A stretch of 64,000 bases of DNA from Thermogemmatispora carboxidivorans (GTDB lineage: Bacteria > Chloroflexota > Ktedonobacteria > Ktedonobacterales > Ktedonobacteraceae). Under the pieces are notes generated by a model that saw only the letters and a list, made by a program, of their open reading frames with translations, did no database searches and was not told where the DNA came from. The translations under genes and the position numbers were made by a program. Location: positions 1,922,001 through 1,986,000 of the forward strand of contig NZ_JNIM01000001.1 in assembly GCF_000702505.1 (NCBI RefSeq). Direction: 5' to 3'. This document shows, piece after piece, positions 1-8,821 of the stretch (position 1 is its first letter; each line of letters opens with the position of its first letter).

Positions 1-1081
1 GCGGTGCATCGCGGCGACGTGCCACGGAGAACATGGTCGTAGGCCAGGCCAGATTGAAAGGTGAGATGACCAGTACCCCCAAGACGTTGCCCAGCGTATA
101 GGCAATCGAGTAACTGGCGGTTTCGGCCAGTGAGCCAAAGCGACTCAGCAGATAACGATCCGAGAGCTGCAGCACCCAGACAGACACGAAGCTTGCCACC
201 AGGGGCACGCCAAAGGACAACATATTGCCTGCCATTTCGCGGTCAAAAGTCAAGCCTGCCTCCCAGAGGATCACCGGTAGCATGCTGAAAACCACGATGG
301 CATATCCGCTGGCCGTGCCCAACAAGGCCCCAGTCATGCCCAGATGCAGCGGCCCTATGAAGAGTAAGGTTGCAACAAGGCCCACGAGTAGGTTGGCGAT
401 CGAAAGGGTCGCATAGAGTGTGGGACGGTTCTCGGCTCGCAGCCAGGCCAGGCCCGGCACGCTCAGATTCTGCAGCAACACTACCAGGGCGGCGGCCTGC
501 ACTGGCGCTGTCAAGAGGGCCGACTGGAAGAGGAGCAGGGCGATGAAGGCTGCGCCTAGTGACATGGCCAGCGTTGCCACAATTGAGATCGCCAGGAGCA
601 GCCCTACTAAGGTCGAAAGCACGCGCAGTCGCTCGCGGCGTGATTCGTAGTCGTAGCCGTAGGCGCGGAAGAAGGCGTTCCCCAGGCCGAGCTGTGTGAT
701 GCCAGCGATCAGCGAAATGGCTGCGAGCAGCACGGAGAGGGCGCCATATTCATCGCGCGAGAGTGTATGTGTCAGAACTGGGGCCAGCACAAGCGAGGTC
801 AGAGGGCCTGCCAGAGAAGAGAGGGCATAGATCCCACTGCTCTTCACCAGAGTACGCAGCTGACCCACATAGCCATTGCTCTTCTCTTGCGCTGGTGCTG
901 GGGTACTGGGTCCCGAGGTCGTCGGCGGGGCTGGCGCAGCTGGTGGGGCTGCCAGCGCCGGCTGTGCCGGCTGGACTGGGCGTGCTATCTGCACCGCTGG
1001 TGTTGGCTGATAGCCCGGCGCGTACTGTGGATACTGCGGCCCCGGGTAGGCTGGATAGGGCTGTTGTGTTGTTGGCTTCAA
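1..1081 (-). CDS. Polysaccharide flippase (Wzx/MOP superfamily), partial at left edge
   Basis: Read on the minus strand from a TTG at 1081-1079, this frame stays open to the window edge. The TTG overlaps the TGA of the upstream glycosyltransferase (TTGA), which points to translational coupling; a TGA lies just upstream in frame and no ATG is near. The first ~80 residues are rich in Pro, Ala, Gln and Tyr and probably cytosolic. They are followed by successive hydrophobic helices (for example SLAGPLTSLVLAPVL, then STLVGLLLAISIVATLAM) separated by short charged turns such as RAYGYDYESRRERLRV. That layout is typical of MATE-like lipid-linked oligosaccharide flippases, which move undecaprenyl-PP repeat units across the membrane. 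The C terminus lies outside the window. The Pro-rich N-terminal extension is not usual for Wzx and the exact start is uncertain. Confidence 0.8.
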   Translation of the reverse strand, partial: MKPTTQQPYPAYPGPQYPQYAPGYQPTPAVQIARPVQPAQPALAAPPAAPAPPTTSGPSTPAPAQEKSNGYVGQLRTLVKSSGIYALSSLAGPLTSLVLAPVLTHTLSRDEYGALSVLLAAISLIAGITQLGLGNAFFRAYGYDYESRRERLRVLSTLVGLLLAISIVATLAMSLGAAFIALLLFQSALLTAPVQAAALVVLLQNLSVPGLAWLRAENRPTLYATLSIANLLVGLVATLLFIGPLHLGMTGALLGTASGYAIVVFSMLPVILWEAGLTFDREMAGNMLSFGVPLVASFVSVWVLQLSDRYLLSRFGSLAETASYSIAYTLGNVLGVLVISPFNLAWPTTMFSVARRRDAP

Positions 1082-3324
1082 TCCTCAACTTCCCCCTCTA
1101 GGCCGCTACGGGCCACCGATTCTGTAAGGAGCTGCTCCAATGCTGCCCAGCCAGAGGCCCGGAGCAGAGTCCTGCGGAAAGTCTCGGGACTATGCTGCGT
1201 GGCGATATAGGCTCTGGCTGCCCGACCCATCTGGCGGCAGAGGGCAGGATTGTCAAGCAGGCGCACGAGGGCATTCGCCGTCTCCTCGGTATCTGCCGGT
1301 CTCACTGCAATGCCGCGTCCCTCAGCGAGTAGCAAAGCATTTGAGGGGGGGCGGGTTGAAGCAATCACAGCGCAGCCGGCAGCCATTGCCTCCAGCACGG
1401 CCATTGAGAAGCAGGCTCCGCGGGTACTGGTGTAGAGAAAAATATCGCTGATCGACAGGAGACGAGCAATCTCTGGCGCAGCCAGCTCGCCCCAGAGAGC
1501 GCAATGGTCATGGAGCTGGAGCCGATCGATCGTTCGCTCTAGCTCCTGGCGCAGAGGCCCATCTCCGGCGATGATCAGGCGCACTCTGGCTCGAGCTGTA
1601 GGCTTTAACCGCTCCAGGGCGCGAGCCAGACTTGCCAGCGCAAGATCGAGGCCTTTCTCCGGGGTGAGGCGGCAGGCGACCGCTACCACCATATCGTCCT
1701 GTCTTAGCCCATATTCCTGGCGGCGGTCCACGCGCTCTTCCTCAGAGAGCATTGGGTAGCGCTCGATGTTGACCATGCTGGCGAAGCGTACCACGCGGCT
1801 GGCGGGGATGCCAAAGCGTGCGGCCATCGTCTCCACGCCGTCGCCTGGGACGCCTGGTACCAGGTACTGGTCAACGAACCGGGCTGCTAAGCGGAGCATC
1901 AGGCGATAGGAGGGCCAGTAGCACCACTCCTGCAAGCGTCCGATGAGGCGGCGCAGGCGGCTGCGGTGGGCGAGCAGGCGCCGACGCTCGGCCAGGTGCA
2001 GCGGATGAATGTCCTCCTGGAGCAGGGTCAAATGGCCGTGATCAATGCAAACGACGCGTGCGCCGGCCAGGTGACCCAGAGGAGCAGAAAGCAGGGCAGA
2101 GAAGACGGCATCCTGGGGCAGTACAAGGTCGAAAGCGGTCCCCTGACGCAGCAAGGCGAAGAGCCTGGCGGCGCCAGTCAAAACATAGAACCAGACAAAT
2201 GGAAAGTGAGAGGCGCCCATCCAGGAGCGGCCAAAACGGTGGATGATGTACCTGTCGGTCTCCTGGTCAGTAATGGCTCGGGTGAGGTATTCCATGCGCC
2301 AGTGGCCCTGAGTCGCTTCTTCGATACCTTCCAGGACGGTAAGAACTCCGCCAATGGCTGGGAAGGCCGGAAGAGGGACGCAGACACGCAATCGACTGGG
2401 GGAGGCCACTGGACGTGGAAAGAGGTGCGGTTGCCAGAAGCGCCAAAGACGCGCACTCAAGGAGTGTCGGGCGTGCCACCAGCGAGAGCGCAGACGGTTC
2501 AGCCAGCTCCTTGAATAGCGCTGCCAGTGCTGGCGGGCGCGAGCGCAAACCTCGCTCTTTGTCGAGGCTGCCAGAGCATCCAGCAAAGCGATCTGGAGAG
2601 CTAACTCCTGGGGCGTAGCCAGGCAGCGCGTAGCCAGGTCGCGATAGGGCCAGAAGCGCCCAGCAAACTCTTGCAGACTCCGTTCAAAGGTAGCCAGTGC
2701 TTGCCGGAAAAGCTCTCGACATCCCTCCTCGCAGGCGGGCCAATAGGCTATCAGTTCATGGAGGCTGAGCAAAGCCAATGCCATGCCAGTGAAGCTATGG
2801 GTGGCTGGATACATGGCCAGCTCTTCAAAGAAGATCCCGTCAGCATAGAGGGGGGAGCCGATGCCCCCATCCAGAATATCGCAATGGAAAGTCTTCAGGC
2901 AGCGCTCCAGGGCCAGCGTATAGAGCTGATCGCCGGTCATGCTCAGAGCGCGCAGCAAGACGGCCAGGGCGCAGCTCTGCACGAGAGCGGAGAGGCAAAG
3001 TACGGGACTCCCACCTGACCGGAGCAAGACCAGCGGCCAGCCGCCTGCTTCCTTGCCGAGAGGCTGCTCCAGAGCGAGCAAGCGCCTCGCATCTTCTAGG
3101 AAGAGATCCTTTTCCTGGTGATCGCCGCTTGCTAGAGAGCGGTTCCAATGGATCAGAGCACGGCAGGCCGTTTGCAGGGCAGTCGTGCTGGTAACCAGCG
3201 GATTACTCTGGCTTAGACAAAGCTCTAGAACCGCCGCAGGATAGGGGCCGGGCTGCTGAGGCCAGCCGCCTTCCTGATGCTCACTACCGCTACGCACTTT
3301 TTCATATTCATAAGAGATAGACAT
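1078..3324 (-). CDS. Fusion protein: C5-epimerase-like helical domain + GT4 glycosyltransferase
   Basis: The 748-residue product has two parts. Residues ~90-270 resemble the alpha/alpha-barrel C-terminal domain of heparosan/glucuronyl C5-epimerases: a GGWP element, a helix rich in small residues (SALVQSCALAVLLRA), DGGI, then FFEELAMYPATHSFTG followed by a LALLSLHEL helix. Residues ~311-740 are a GT-B fold GT4 glycosyltransferase, with an N-terminal Rossmann strand (RLRVCVPLPAF), the donor-domain strand VVAVACRLTPEKGLDLAL, AGDGPLRQEL and a C-terminal SMAVLEAMAAGCAVIAS segment in place of the usual E-x7-E region. It lies between a Wzy-type gene and the flippase in a continuous minus-strand polysaccharide operon, so it presumably adds a sugar to the repeat unit. 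The epimerase-like part could act on a uronic acid, or could only be a structural helical domain; the first is inference. Confidence 0.75.
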   Translation of the reverse strand: MSISYEYEKVRSGSEHQEGGWPQQPGPYPAAVLELCLSQSNPLVTSTTALQTACRALIHWNRSLASGDHQEKDLFLEDARRLLALEQPLGKEAGGWPLVLLRSGGSPVLCLSALVQSCALAVLLRALSMTGDQLYTLALERCLKTFHCDILDGGIGSPLYADGIFFEELAMYPATHSFTGMALALLSLHELIAYWPACEEGCRELFRQALATFERSLQEFAGRFWPYRDLATRCLATPQELALQIALLDALAASTKSEVCARARQHWQRYSRSWLNRLRSRWWHARHSLSARLWRFWQPHLFPRPVASPSRLRVCVPLPAFPAIGGVLTVLEGIEEATQGHWRMEYLTRAITDQETDRYIIHRFGRSWMGASHFPFVWFYVLTGAARLFALLRQGTAFDLVLPQDAVFSALLSAPLGHLAGARVVCIDHGHLTLLQEDIHPLHLAERRRLLAHRSRLRRLIGRLQEWCYWPSYRLMLRLAARFVDQYLVPGVPGDGVETMAARFGIPASRVVRFASMVNIERYPMLSEEERVDRRQEYGLRQDDMVVAVACRLTPEKGLDLALASLARALERLKPTARARVRLIIAGDGPLRQELERTIDRLQLHDHCALWGELAAPEIARLLSISDIFLYTSTRGACFSMAVLEAMAAGCAVIASTRPPSNALLLAEGRGIAVRPADTEETANALVRLLDNPALCRQMGRAARAYIATQHSPETFRRTLLRASGWAALEQLLTESVARSGLEGEVED

Positions 3325-3365
3325 TGATCTTCTCCAGTGTCAGATAGAAGAGATCTGGTATATCA

Positions 3366-4895
3366 TCACTCGTGCAGAGATACAGGTGCATCCCTCGTAG
3401 CAGAATGAGAGGCCAGGCTGGCCAGCAGCAGAGGAGAAGAGAGCAGGCCGAGCATCAGCCAACCGAAGCAGGCCAGCGGTGGCAGGGTCCAGCCATTGAT
3501 ACTGATGCTATTGATGCACAGCGCTCCAACAGCCGCCAGGCCACCAGCGAGCAAGGCACGTTGGCGCTGATCACACAATCGCCAGGTGCACCAGGCTTTC
3601 CACAGGTAGCAAATCAGGAGAGAGAGAAAGGCTGCTAATACAGGTAGGCCGCCCATTGCTCCAAATTCCAGATAGGAATCGTGAGGATGAGCCAGGGGAA
3701 CATACTGGAGTGGCGAGCGATAGGGGGCCGAGTCCTGCATATAGATACTCAAGCCGAAGCCCACGCCCGTAAGCGGATAAGCCATGATCACGTTCAAAGC
3801 TGTTTCCCAGGCGCCCAAGCGCAGCGATAGCTCTCCCTGGCCTGTCAGGTGGGCGAAGAGGAGCTGGAGTTGATCAGAGAAGAAGAGAATCAGAATCAGT
3901 GAGACGAGGAAGATGCTCAAAAGGATTTGCAGGCGCAAACCCCAGCTATCCACAAAGAGCAAGAAGAAGACCAGGCCGCAGCAGGCGGCCACCCAGGCGC
4001 CGCCGCTGAACGTGAACAGCAGTGCTGGGCCGATCACCAGCGCTTCACCAAGGTAGAGCAGGCGGGCCAGCCAGGAACGACTATGCGCATAGAGACCCAA
4101 TGGAATGAAGAGGACGAAGGCGAAGAATGTGCCATTCCAGTTCGGATCTATAAAAAATCCCCCTACGCGCTGGACGCCGGTATCACCGAGAGTAAAATTC
4201 GAAACGCTCTTCAAGAAAGGGTCGTGGAGGGAGGTGCCCAGGAGAAATTTCCCTGTCAGGGCGATGACGATCGTATGAACGGCGATCAGAGCGCCGACGG
4301 CTGCCAAGAATTCCAGGATCAGCCAGAGGCTTTTCAGATTGCGTGCCGTATTTAGGCCCAGCCAGAAGAAGAGGAAGGAGCCGACAATAATATTTGGATA
4401 GTAGAAGAGGGCGTCATCCAGATTGATGGCTCCGCGCAAGGCAGGAAAGAACGTCAAGCCCAGAAAGAGAAGCCAGAGCCAGAGCGGGCGAGGCTCAACC
4501 CAGGGGCGCTGCTGGGAGCGACCGAGGAAAAAGACCAACAGAAGGGTGAGCGCGAGCAGCTGAGCCGTCGCGATGAGGGACATATAGAAATCAAGGTAGA
4601 GGTGAACCAGGGCGACGGTCACCGCCAGGATCTCGTCGCAGCGCAAGTAAAGCAGCAGAGCCAAAAACAGCAGCCCGGTGATCAAAGCGGTTGCCATCGA
4701 AGCGGCCTGACGGGTCACGCTGGTTGAGGGAATCACAGTGCCAACCAGTAAAGGAGCAAAAACCTCCACCATGCCCACCAGGATCAAGGCTCCGACAAGG
4801 AGGGCAATAAAGCCTGTGGAGGGAGTGAGCATCTCCCTCCTCCCTCCGCGCTCGCTTGACGCAGATCGCTGTGTTGTCTTCTGAACGATGCTCAT
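3366..4895 (-). CDS. O-antigen ligase/polymerase-type membrane protein (Wzy-like)
   Basis: The 509-residue protein has about 12 hydrophobic segments. A periplasmic loop ends in VPLAHPHDSYLEFGAMGGLPVL, the conserved His-containing region of the Wzy_C/O-antigen ligase family, and an upstream arginine-rich loop contains LTGQGELSLRLGAWETAL. Such proteins polymerise undecaprenyl-linked repeat units or transfer them to an acceptor at the outer face of the membrane. The gene lies 8 nt downstream of the Wzz-kinase gene and 41 nt upstream of the epimerase-GT4 fusion, so it belongs to the same operon; polymerase is more likely than ligase because the locus otherwise follows the Wzx/Wzy/Wzz pattern. The N-terminal ~30 residues are polar and cytosolic. 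Confidence 0.85.
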   Translation of the reverse strand: MSIVQKTTQRSASSERGGRREMLTPSTGFIALLVGALILVGMVEVFAPLLVGTVIPSTSVTRQAASMATALITGLLFLALLLYLRCDEILAVTVALVHLYLDFYMSLIATAQLLALTLLLVFFLGRSQQRPWVEPRPLWLWLLFLGLTFFPALRGAINLDDALFYYPNIIVGSFLFFWLGLNTARNLKSLWLILEFLAAVGALIAVHTIVIALTGKFLLGTSLHDPFLKSVSNFTLGDTGVQRVGGFFIDPNWNGTFFAFVLFIPLGLYAHSRSWLARLLYLGEALVIGPALLFTFSGGAWVAACCGLVFFLLFVDSWGLRLQILLSIFLVSLILILFFSDQLQLLFAHLTGQGELSLRLGAWETALNVIMAYPLTGVGFGLSIYMQDSAPYRSPLQYVPLAHPHDSYLEFGAMGGLPVLAAFLSLLICYLWKAWCTWRLCDQRQRALLAGGLAAVGALCINSISINGWTLPPLACFGWLMLGLLSSPLLLASLASHSATRDAPVSLHE

Positions 4896-4903
4896 AGCCC
4901 GTC

Positions 4904-6967
4904 TTATCGCTCTCCGCGCTGTCTATGTGGTTCTATCGAAGGCATCTCCAGCGTTTTCAAGTCGGTGATATCGGAACCGCGCTGTCCTCGAGGGGGAGCG
5001 GGGCTTTCAGCTACCTCCCCTGCAGTAGGAGCGTTGGGGCTAGGGAGACGCTCACGTGTCAGGCGAGGGCGGGCTGGCACCGGCGAGCTTTTCCCATCTC
5101 CCCCAGATCCGACTCCTGCCGTAGAAGTCATGACCCGTTGGACCTGAGCAGGAGTGGCCGGCTCCGTCGGCGGCTGCCCCGGGCCTGAACGCTGCTGGCT
5201 AGCCGTTGCAGCCAGCCCTCTCGGCTGTGGAGTGGGCGAAGGCTGGCTTACTCCCCGTGGCGATGCTGGCGAGAGTTCTCTCTCGGCCAGAGCGACCTGT
5301 GGGTGATCCTGACTCCATCGGCTGCTGGCAAGGGCTGTTCCTGCCTGCTCGCTCTGCTCGTCGCCGGCTGCCTGATAATAGTAGGGGGTGATGCTGCCGC
5401 GCTGCTGTTGCTGCTTATTGGCGACGCAGCCGATGATGCGTACGCCTGTCTGGCGCAGGAGGGCACGCGCCTGGCGGATATGCTCCTTCCGAGCGCGGGT
5501 GATATCGGCTACCAGCAGAGCACTGTCGACCCGCGAAGCCAGGATACTGGCATCGGCCAGACCCAACAGCGGCGGCGCATCGAAGATCACAATATCGAAA
5601 TAGTAATCTGCCAGGTTCGACAGCAGGTTACGCATGGCCTGCGAATCCAGTAGCTCGGGAGGATTGGGTGGCAGATGCCCGGCTGGCATCAGCCAGAGAT
5701 TGGCGGTCGTGGTCTCATAGAGGAAGCTATCGAGAATGCCTCCTTGCTCAGTCGGGCGCTTGCGTGAAGCCGAGACACTTGGCAGAGGAGTCGTGGATGA
5801 TTGGCTCATAGCCATAATAGCGCTGCTCAGCCCGGCTTCGGCGGCGGAGACCCCAAAGAGGCGGTGCAGCGTTGGACGGCGCATATCGGCATCCACAAGC
5901 AGGGTACGTTTTCCGGCTTTAGCCATAAAGATCGCCAGATTCGCGGCCACCGTGCTCTTCCCCTCTCCCGGCACAGAGCTGGTGATTAAGAGATAATTGA
6001 CAGGTGTATCAATAGAGCAGAAGCCGATATTTGTGCGAAGGATGCGGTAAGACTCGATGAGGCCAGCGTGCTCCTTGGGGTTAAAGATCTCCTTCTCCTC
6101 CGAGGAGCGCACTCGCCAGACGGTCGCGAGGACAGGATAGCCAAAGAGCTGGGCCAGCAGCTCGCCGGTGCGCACGCGCGTATCAAGCTGCTCCAGGAGC
6201 AGAGCCAGCAGCACACCGATGAGAAGGCCGGTGACCAGCCCTGCCCCAACATTGAGCAGGACGCGGGGCTGAGCTGGACTCGTCGGGGGAGTGGCCTGTT
6301 GGACAACCCGCAAAATATTCCCGTTTTCCGCCTCTGTCAGCTCCAGCTGGACAAGGGCATCTTGAACCTGAGAATAGCGGTCCTGCAGGGCCTTAAGGCG
6401 AGACTGCAAGACGCTGATCTGCTGCGCATCGTTCGTGGTGCTCTCAATCTTACTGATTTGATTGCTGACACTATTGATTTGCTGTTCTGTAGAAGTAAGC
6501 TCTTGCTGTAGCTGTTGCTGGGAACGTTGATTATCCTGTTGAAGAGCAGCATCTTGCTGCTTGATAAATGTCTGAGCGATATCATTAGCCAGAGCTGCGG
6601 CCCGTGTCGGGCTTTCATCCAGGACGGAGACCTTGAACAACTGAGTATTTGTCTCTGTAGTAGCAGAGACACGAGAAGCCAGAGTGGAGGCACTCAGACC
6701 TGGATAATGCGAAGCCACTTCTGTCAAGACTGGCTGGCTCGTGATCAGCATTGCCTCGGTATCGACGAGCTGGTCACTGGCCAGGAGATTATTATAATCA
6801 GCTAAATTGTTGCCTGTGCGGACGGTGACCTGCATAAGGACCGACGCCTGGTAGAGGGGGGTCATCAGCTTGCTGGCGATCAGGGCCCCAGCGCCGACCG
6901 CCAGGCAGCAGATGGCAACCAGCCACCAGCGCTTGGCCAGCACGGCTGCGTACTGAGCAATCGTCAT
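4904..6967 (-). CDS. Wzz chain-length regulator fused to bacterial tyrosine kinase (Wzc-like)
   Basis: This 687-residue protein combines a polysaccharide co-polymerase and a BY-kinase. TM1 is at ~15-35 and TM2 at ~236-259; the extracytoplasmic part between them is coiled-coil rich (~130-215), and a PxxP-type motif (SPAQPRVLLNV) precedes TM2. The kinase domain has Walker A SSVPGEGKSTVAAN (~330), Walker A' LLVDADMRRPTLH (~356) and Walker B DIVIFDAPPLLG (~458). A short tyrosine cluster, PYYYQ, lies at ~528. It is followed by a ~140-residue Pro/Ser/Arg-rich tail, longer than in E. coli Wzc and without further tyrosines. The protein should control polymer length through cycles of autophosphorylation. 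It is the first gene of the downstream set; a plausible promoter lies at 7022-7051. Confidence 0.9.
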   Translation of the reverse strand: MTIAQYAAVLAKRWWLVAICCLAVGAGALIASKLMTPLYQASVLMQVTVRTGNNLADYNNLLASDQLVDTEAMLITSQPVLTEVASHYPGLSASTLASRVSATTETNTQLFKVSVLDESPTRAAALANDIAQTFIKQQDAALQQDNQRSQQQLQQELTSTEQQINSVSNQISKIESTTNDAQQISVLQSRLKALQDRYSQVQDALVQLELTEAENGNILRVVQQATPPTSPAQPRVLLNVGAGLVTGLLIGVLLALLLEQLDTRVRTGELLAQLFGYPVLATVWRVRSSEEKEIFNPKEHAGLIESYRILRTNIGFCSIDTPVNYLLITSSVPGEGKSTVAANLAIFMAKAGKRTLLVDADMRRPTLHRLFGVSAAEAGLSSAIMAMSQSSTTPLPSVSASRKRPTEQGGILDSFLYETTTANLWLMPAGHLPPNPPELLDSQAMRNLLSNLADYYFDIVIFDAPPLLGLADASILASRVDSALLVADITRARKEHIRQARALLRQTGVRIIGCVANKQQQQRGSITPYYYQAAGDEQSEQAGTALASSRWSQDHPQVALAERELSPASPRGVSQPSPTPQPRGLAATASQQRSGPGQPPTEPATPAQVQRVMTSTAGVGSGGDGKSSPVPARPRLTRERLPSPNAPTAGEVAESPAPPRGQRGSDITDLKTLEMPSIEPHRQRGER

Positions 6968-7021
6968 TCTAAGTGTTCCTCTCTTGCAAATACCTTTGCC
7001 CTGTCTTTGCTCTCGTTGTTA

Positions 7022-7051
7022 TATGTATCGATCTTGGCTACGAATTGTAAA
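7022..7051 (-). promoter_or_regulatory. Candidate sigma70 promoter for the Wzz-kinase/Wzy/GT/Wzx genes
   Basis: On the minus strand TTTACA is followed after 18 nt by TACATA, inside an AT-richer stretch of an otherwise GC-rich 270-nt gap upstream of the Wzz-kinase gene. The match is moderate. Confidence 0.4.
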
Positions 7052-7202
7052 CTTCTGGGGAAAGAGTGGTAAGAAGGTCCTGCTCCCTGCATGAGTAGAT
7101 TTGGTACCGGTCCCTGTCCGGGCTGCTCTCCCTCCTCACCAGACAGCGCGGGCTCCTGACCTCTCTTCCTGTTTACCTACCAGCCTCTCTTCGCCAGGGG
7201 TT

Positions 7203-7221
7203 GCCAGCCACGAGGGCTGGC
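7203..7221 (-). terminator. GC-rich hairpin downstream of the priming transferase
   Basis: The arms GCCAGCC/GGCTGGC form a 7-bp perfect stem with a 5-nt loop, 19 nt after the stop of the phosphoglycosyltransferase gene. There is no U tract, so termination is uncertain; it may be a processing or mRNA-stability hairpin. Confidence 0.35.
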
Positions 7222-7239
7222 TCATGGCGTCCACGCCAC

Positions 7240-8781
7240 TTAGACACCCCGCAATCTGATTACTTCAATGATCGTTCTCAAGAGAATAAGGATATCCAGT
7301 ATATATGATTGATGCTTAATGTAATAAAGGTCGTATTGTAGCTTTTCCAGGGCCTGTTGACTTGTAAAAGTATAGTGGTATTTGACCTGAGCCCAGCCTG
7401 TCAGGCCCGGGGGAACGCTCAGCCGGCAGCGATAGAAGGGAATAGTTTTTTCCAAGACGGTGACGAACTCTTCCCGCTCGGGCCGGGGACCGATCAGGCT
7501 CATTTCCCCGCGCAGAATATTGAGTACCTGGGGAAGCTCGTCCAGGTGAGTGGCCCGCAGAAAGCGCCCAACGCGCGTCACCCGTGCATCGTTGTGACTG
7601 GCCCATTGAGCTTTCCCTTCTGGCTCGGCGTCGACACGCATGGAGCGAAATTTGTACATCTTAAACTTGCGTCCGTTCTTCCCCAAACGTTCCTGGCTGT
7701 GGAAGATGGGGCCGGGCGAGTCAAAGCGGATCAGCAGCGCGAGTGGAGGAAGCAGCAGAAGTAGTAGCAGCGATCCCATCAGACCAAAGGTGAGATCGAG
7801 TAATTTTCGCCAGCAGAGGTACAGAGGGGAGAGGTTGGCGCCTGGCAAAGCGATATACCATTGGCCGCCGATCTGCTCCACCGGGATCTTCCCGCTGACG
7901 TTCTCATAGACGCAGAGGGCGGGTACGAGTGAGATCCCCAGGTGGGTCCCGGTAATGGCCTCCTGTACCAGGGCTGGATTCTCCCGATACTCGGTTGCCA
8001 TAATCAGTACATCAATGGCTTGCTGCTCGATCAGGCGCTGCAGCATGAGGCGTCCGCCAAGAACAGGTACAGGCAGCGCTCGCTCGCGCTCAGCCTGTGC
8101 CTGCCGGTTCTCCTCTTCTGAGATATAGCCCACGATATCGATGGTCGAGCGCCGGGGCGCGGCCTGCAGCTCTCGTGCAATCGCCTCCCCGATGGGGCTG
8201 ATCCCGACAATCACTCCCTGGCGCCGGAAGGGGGGCAGGTGCAAACATTGGGCAATAGCCAGGTGCCAACTGGCGATCAGGGGGAGGCTGACGCCGGTAA
8301 AGGAGAGGGTTGTGAGCAAGATGGTGCGCAAGGCGCGGCCTTCGAGCGTGGCACTGAGAGCAAACCAGAGACCAGCCAACAGAAGCTGTGTGATGATAGC
8401 CCGTAAGGGGCTTACCAGGCGGCTTGACATTCCATTGAGGTCGTAGGCGCGAGTCAAGCGAGCTGCAAAGCCCCAGAGAAGAGCGGCGCAGCCGATCCAG
8501 GTGAGGTGCATCTCCCACGGCATGATCAGGCGGCTACTACTTGCGACTGGTGGCTGATTACGCACTATCAGCAAGGTGAAGGTTATCAGCAGCAGTAAGC
8601 TATCGCCGCCAATCAGGATAAGCCGCCAGTCGTTGCTGGAGATGCGCCGTCTCGTTCGCAGGCTGAGCTGCCCCTGCTCGCACTGAGAGGCAGTAGACCA
8701 GGCAAGGGTGGCGCTATTCCCCTGATAATTTCGCCTTGGCACCGGTTCACTCTGTTGTGGATATTCTTGCTCTTTCAGCAT
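7240..8781 (-). CDS. Priming polyprenyl-phosphate hexose-1-phosphate transferase (WbaP/CpsE type)
   Basis: This large polyisoprenyl-phosphate sugar-1-phosphate transferase should start repeat-unit synthesis by moving a sugar-1-phosphate from a UDP-sugar to undecaprenyl phosphate. The N-terminal half carries four to five membrane helices and a CoA-binding-like Rossmann segment (GVIVGISPIGEAIAREL). The catalytic C-terminal domain begins with a membrane helix and GPIFHSQERLGKNGRKFKMYKFRSM, and continues with TRVGRFLRATHLDELPQVLN, SLIGPRPER and LTGWAQV, all hallmarks of the family (PF02397). A longer frame reaches an ATG at 8811. I prefer the ATG at 8781 because AAAGGG lies 6 nt upstream and AGGAG a little further, whereas 8811 has no clear ribosome binding site. 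A second, shorter paralogue lies at 48414-49088. Confidence 0.92.
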   Translation of the reverse strand: MLKEQEYPQQSEPVPRRNYQGNSATLAWSTASQCEQGQLSLRTRRRISSNDWRLILIGGDSLLLLITFTLLIVRNQPPVASSSRLIMPWEMHLTWIGCAALLWGFAARLTRAYDLNGMSSRLVSPLRAIITQLLLAGLWFALSATLEGRALRTILLTTLSFTGVSLPLIASWHLAIAQCLHLPPFRRQGVIVGISPIGEAIARELQAAPRRSTIDIVGYISEEENRQAQAERERALPVPVLGGRLMLQRLIEQQAIDVLIMATEYRENPALVQEAITGTHLGISLVPALCVYENVSGKIPVEQIGGQWYIALPGANLSPLYLCWRKLLDLTFGLMGSLLLLLLLPPLALLIRFDSPGPIFHSQERLGKNGRKFKMYKFRSMRVDAEPEGKAQWASHNDARVTRVGRFLRATHLDELPQVLNILRGEMSLIGPRPEREEFVTVLEKTIPFYRCRLSVPPGLTGWAQVKYHYTFTSQQALEKLQYDLYYIKHQSYILDILILLRTIIEVIRLRGV

Positions 8782-8821
8782 ATGTTTCCCTTTCTCTCCT
8801 GAATTATCCATCTACCACATT

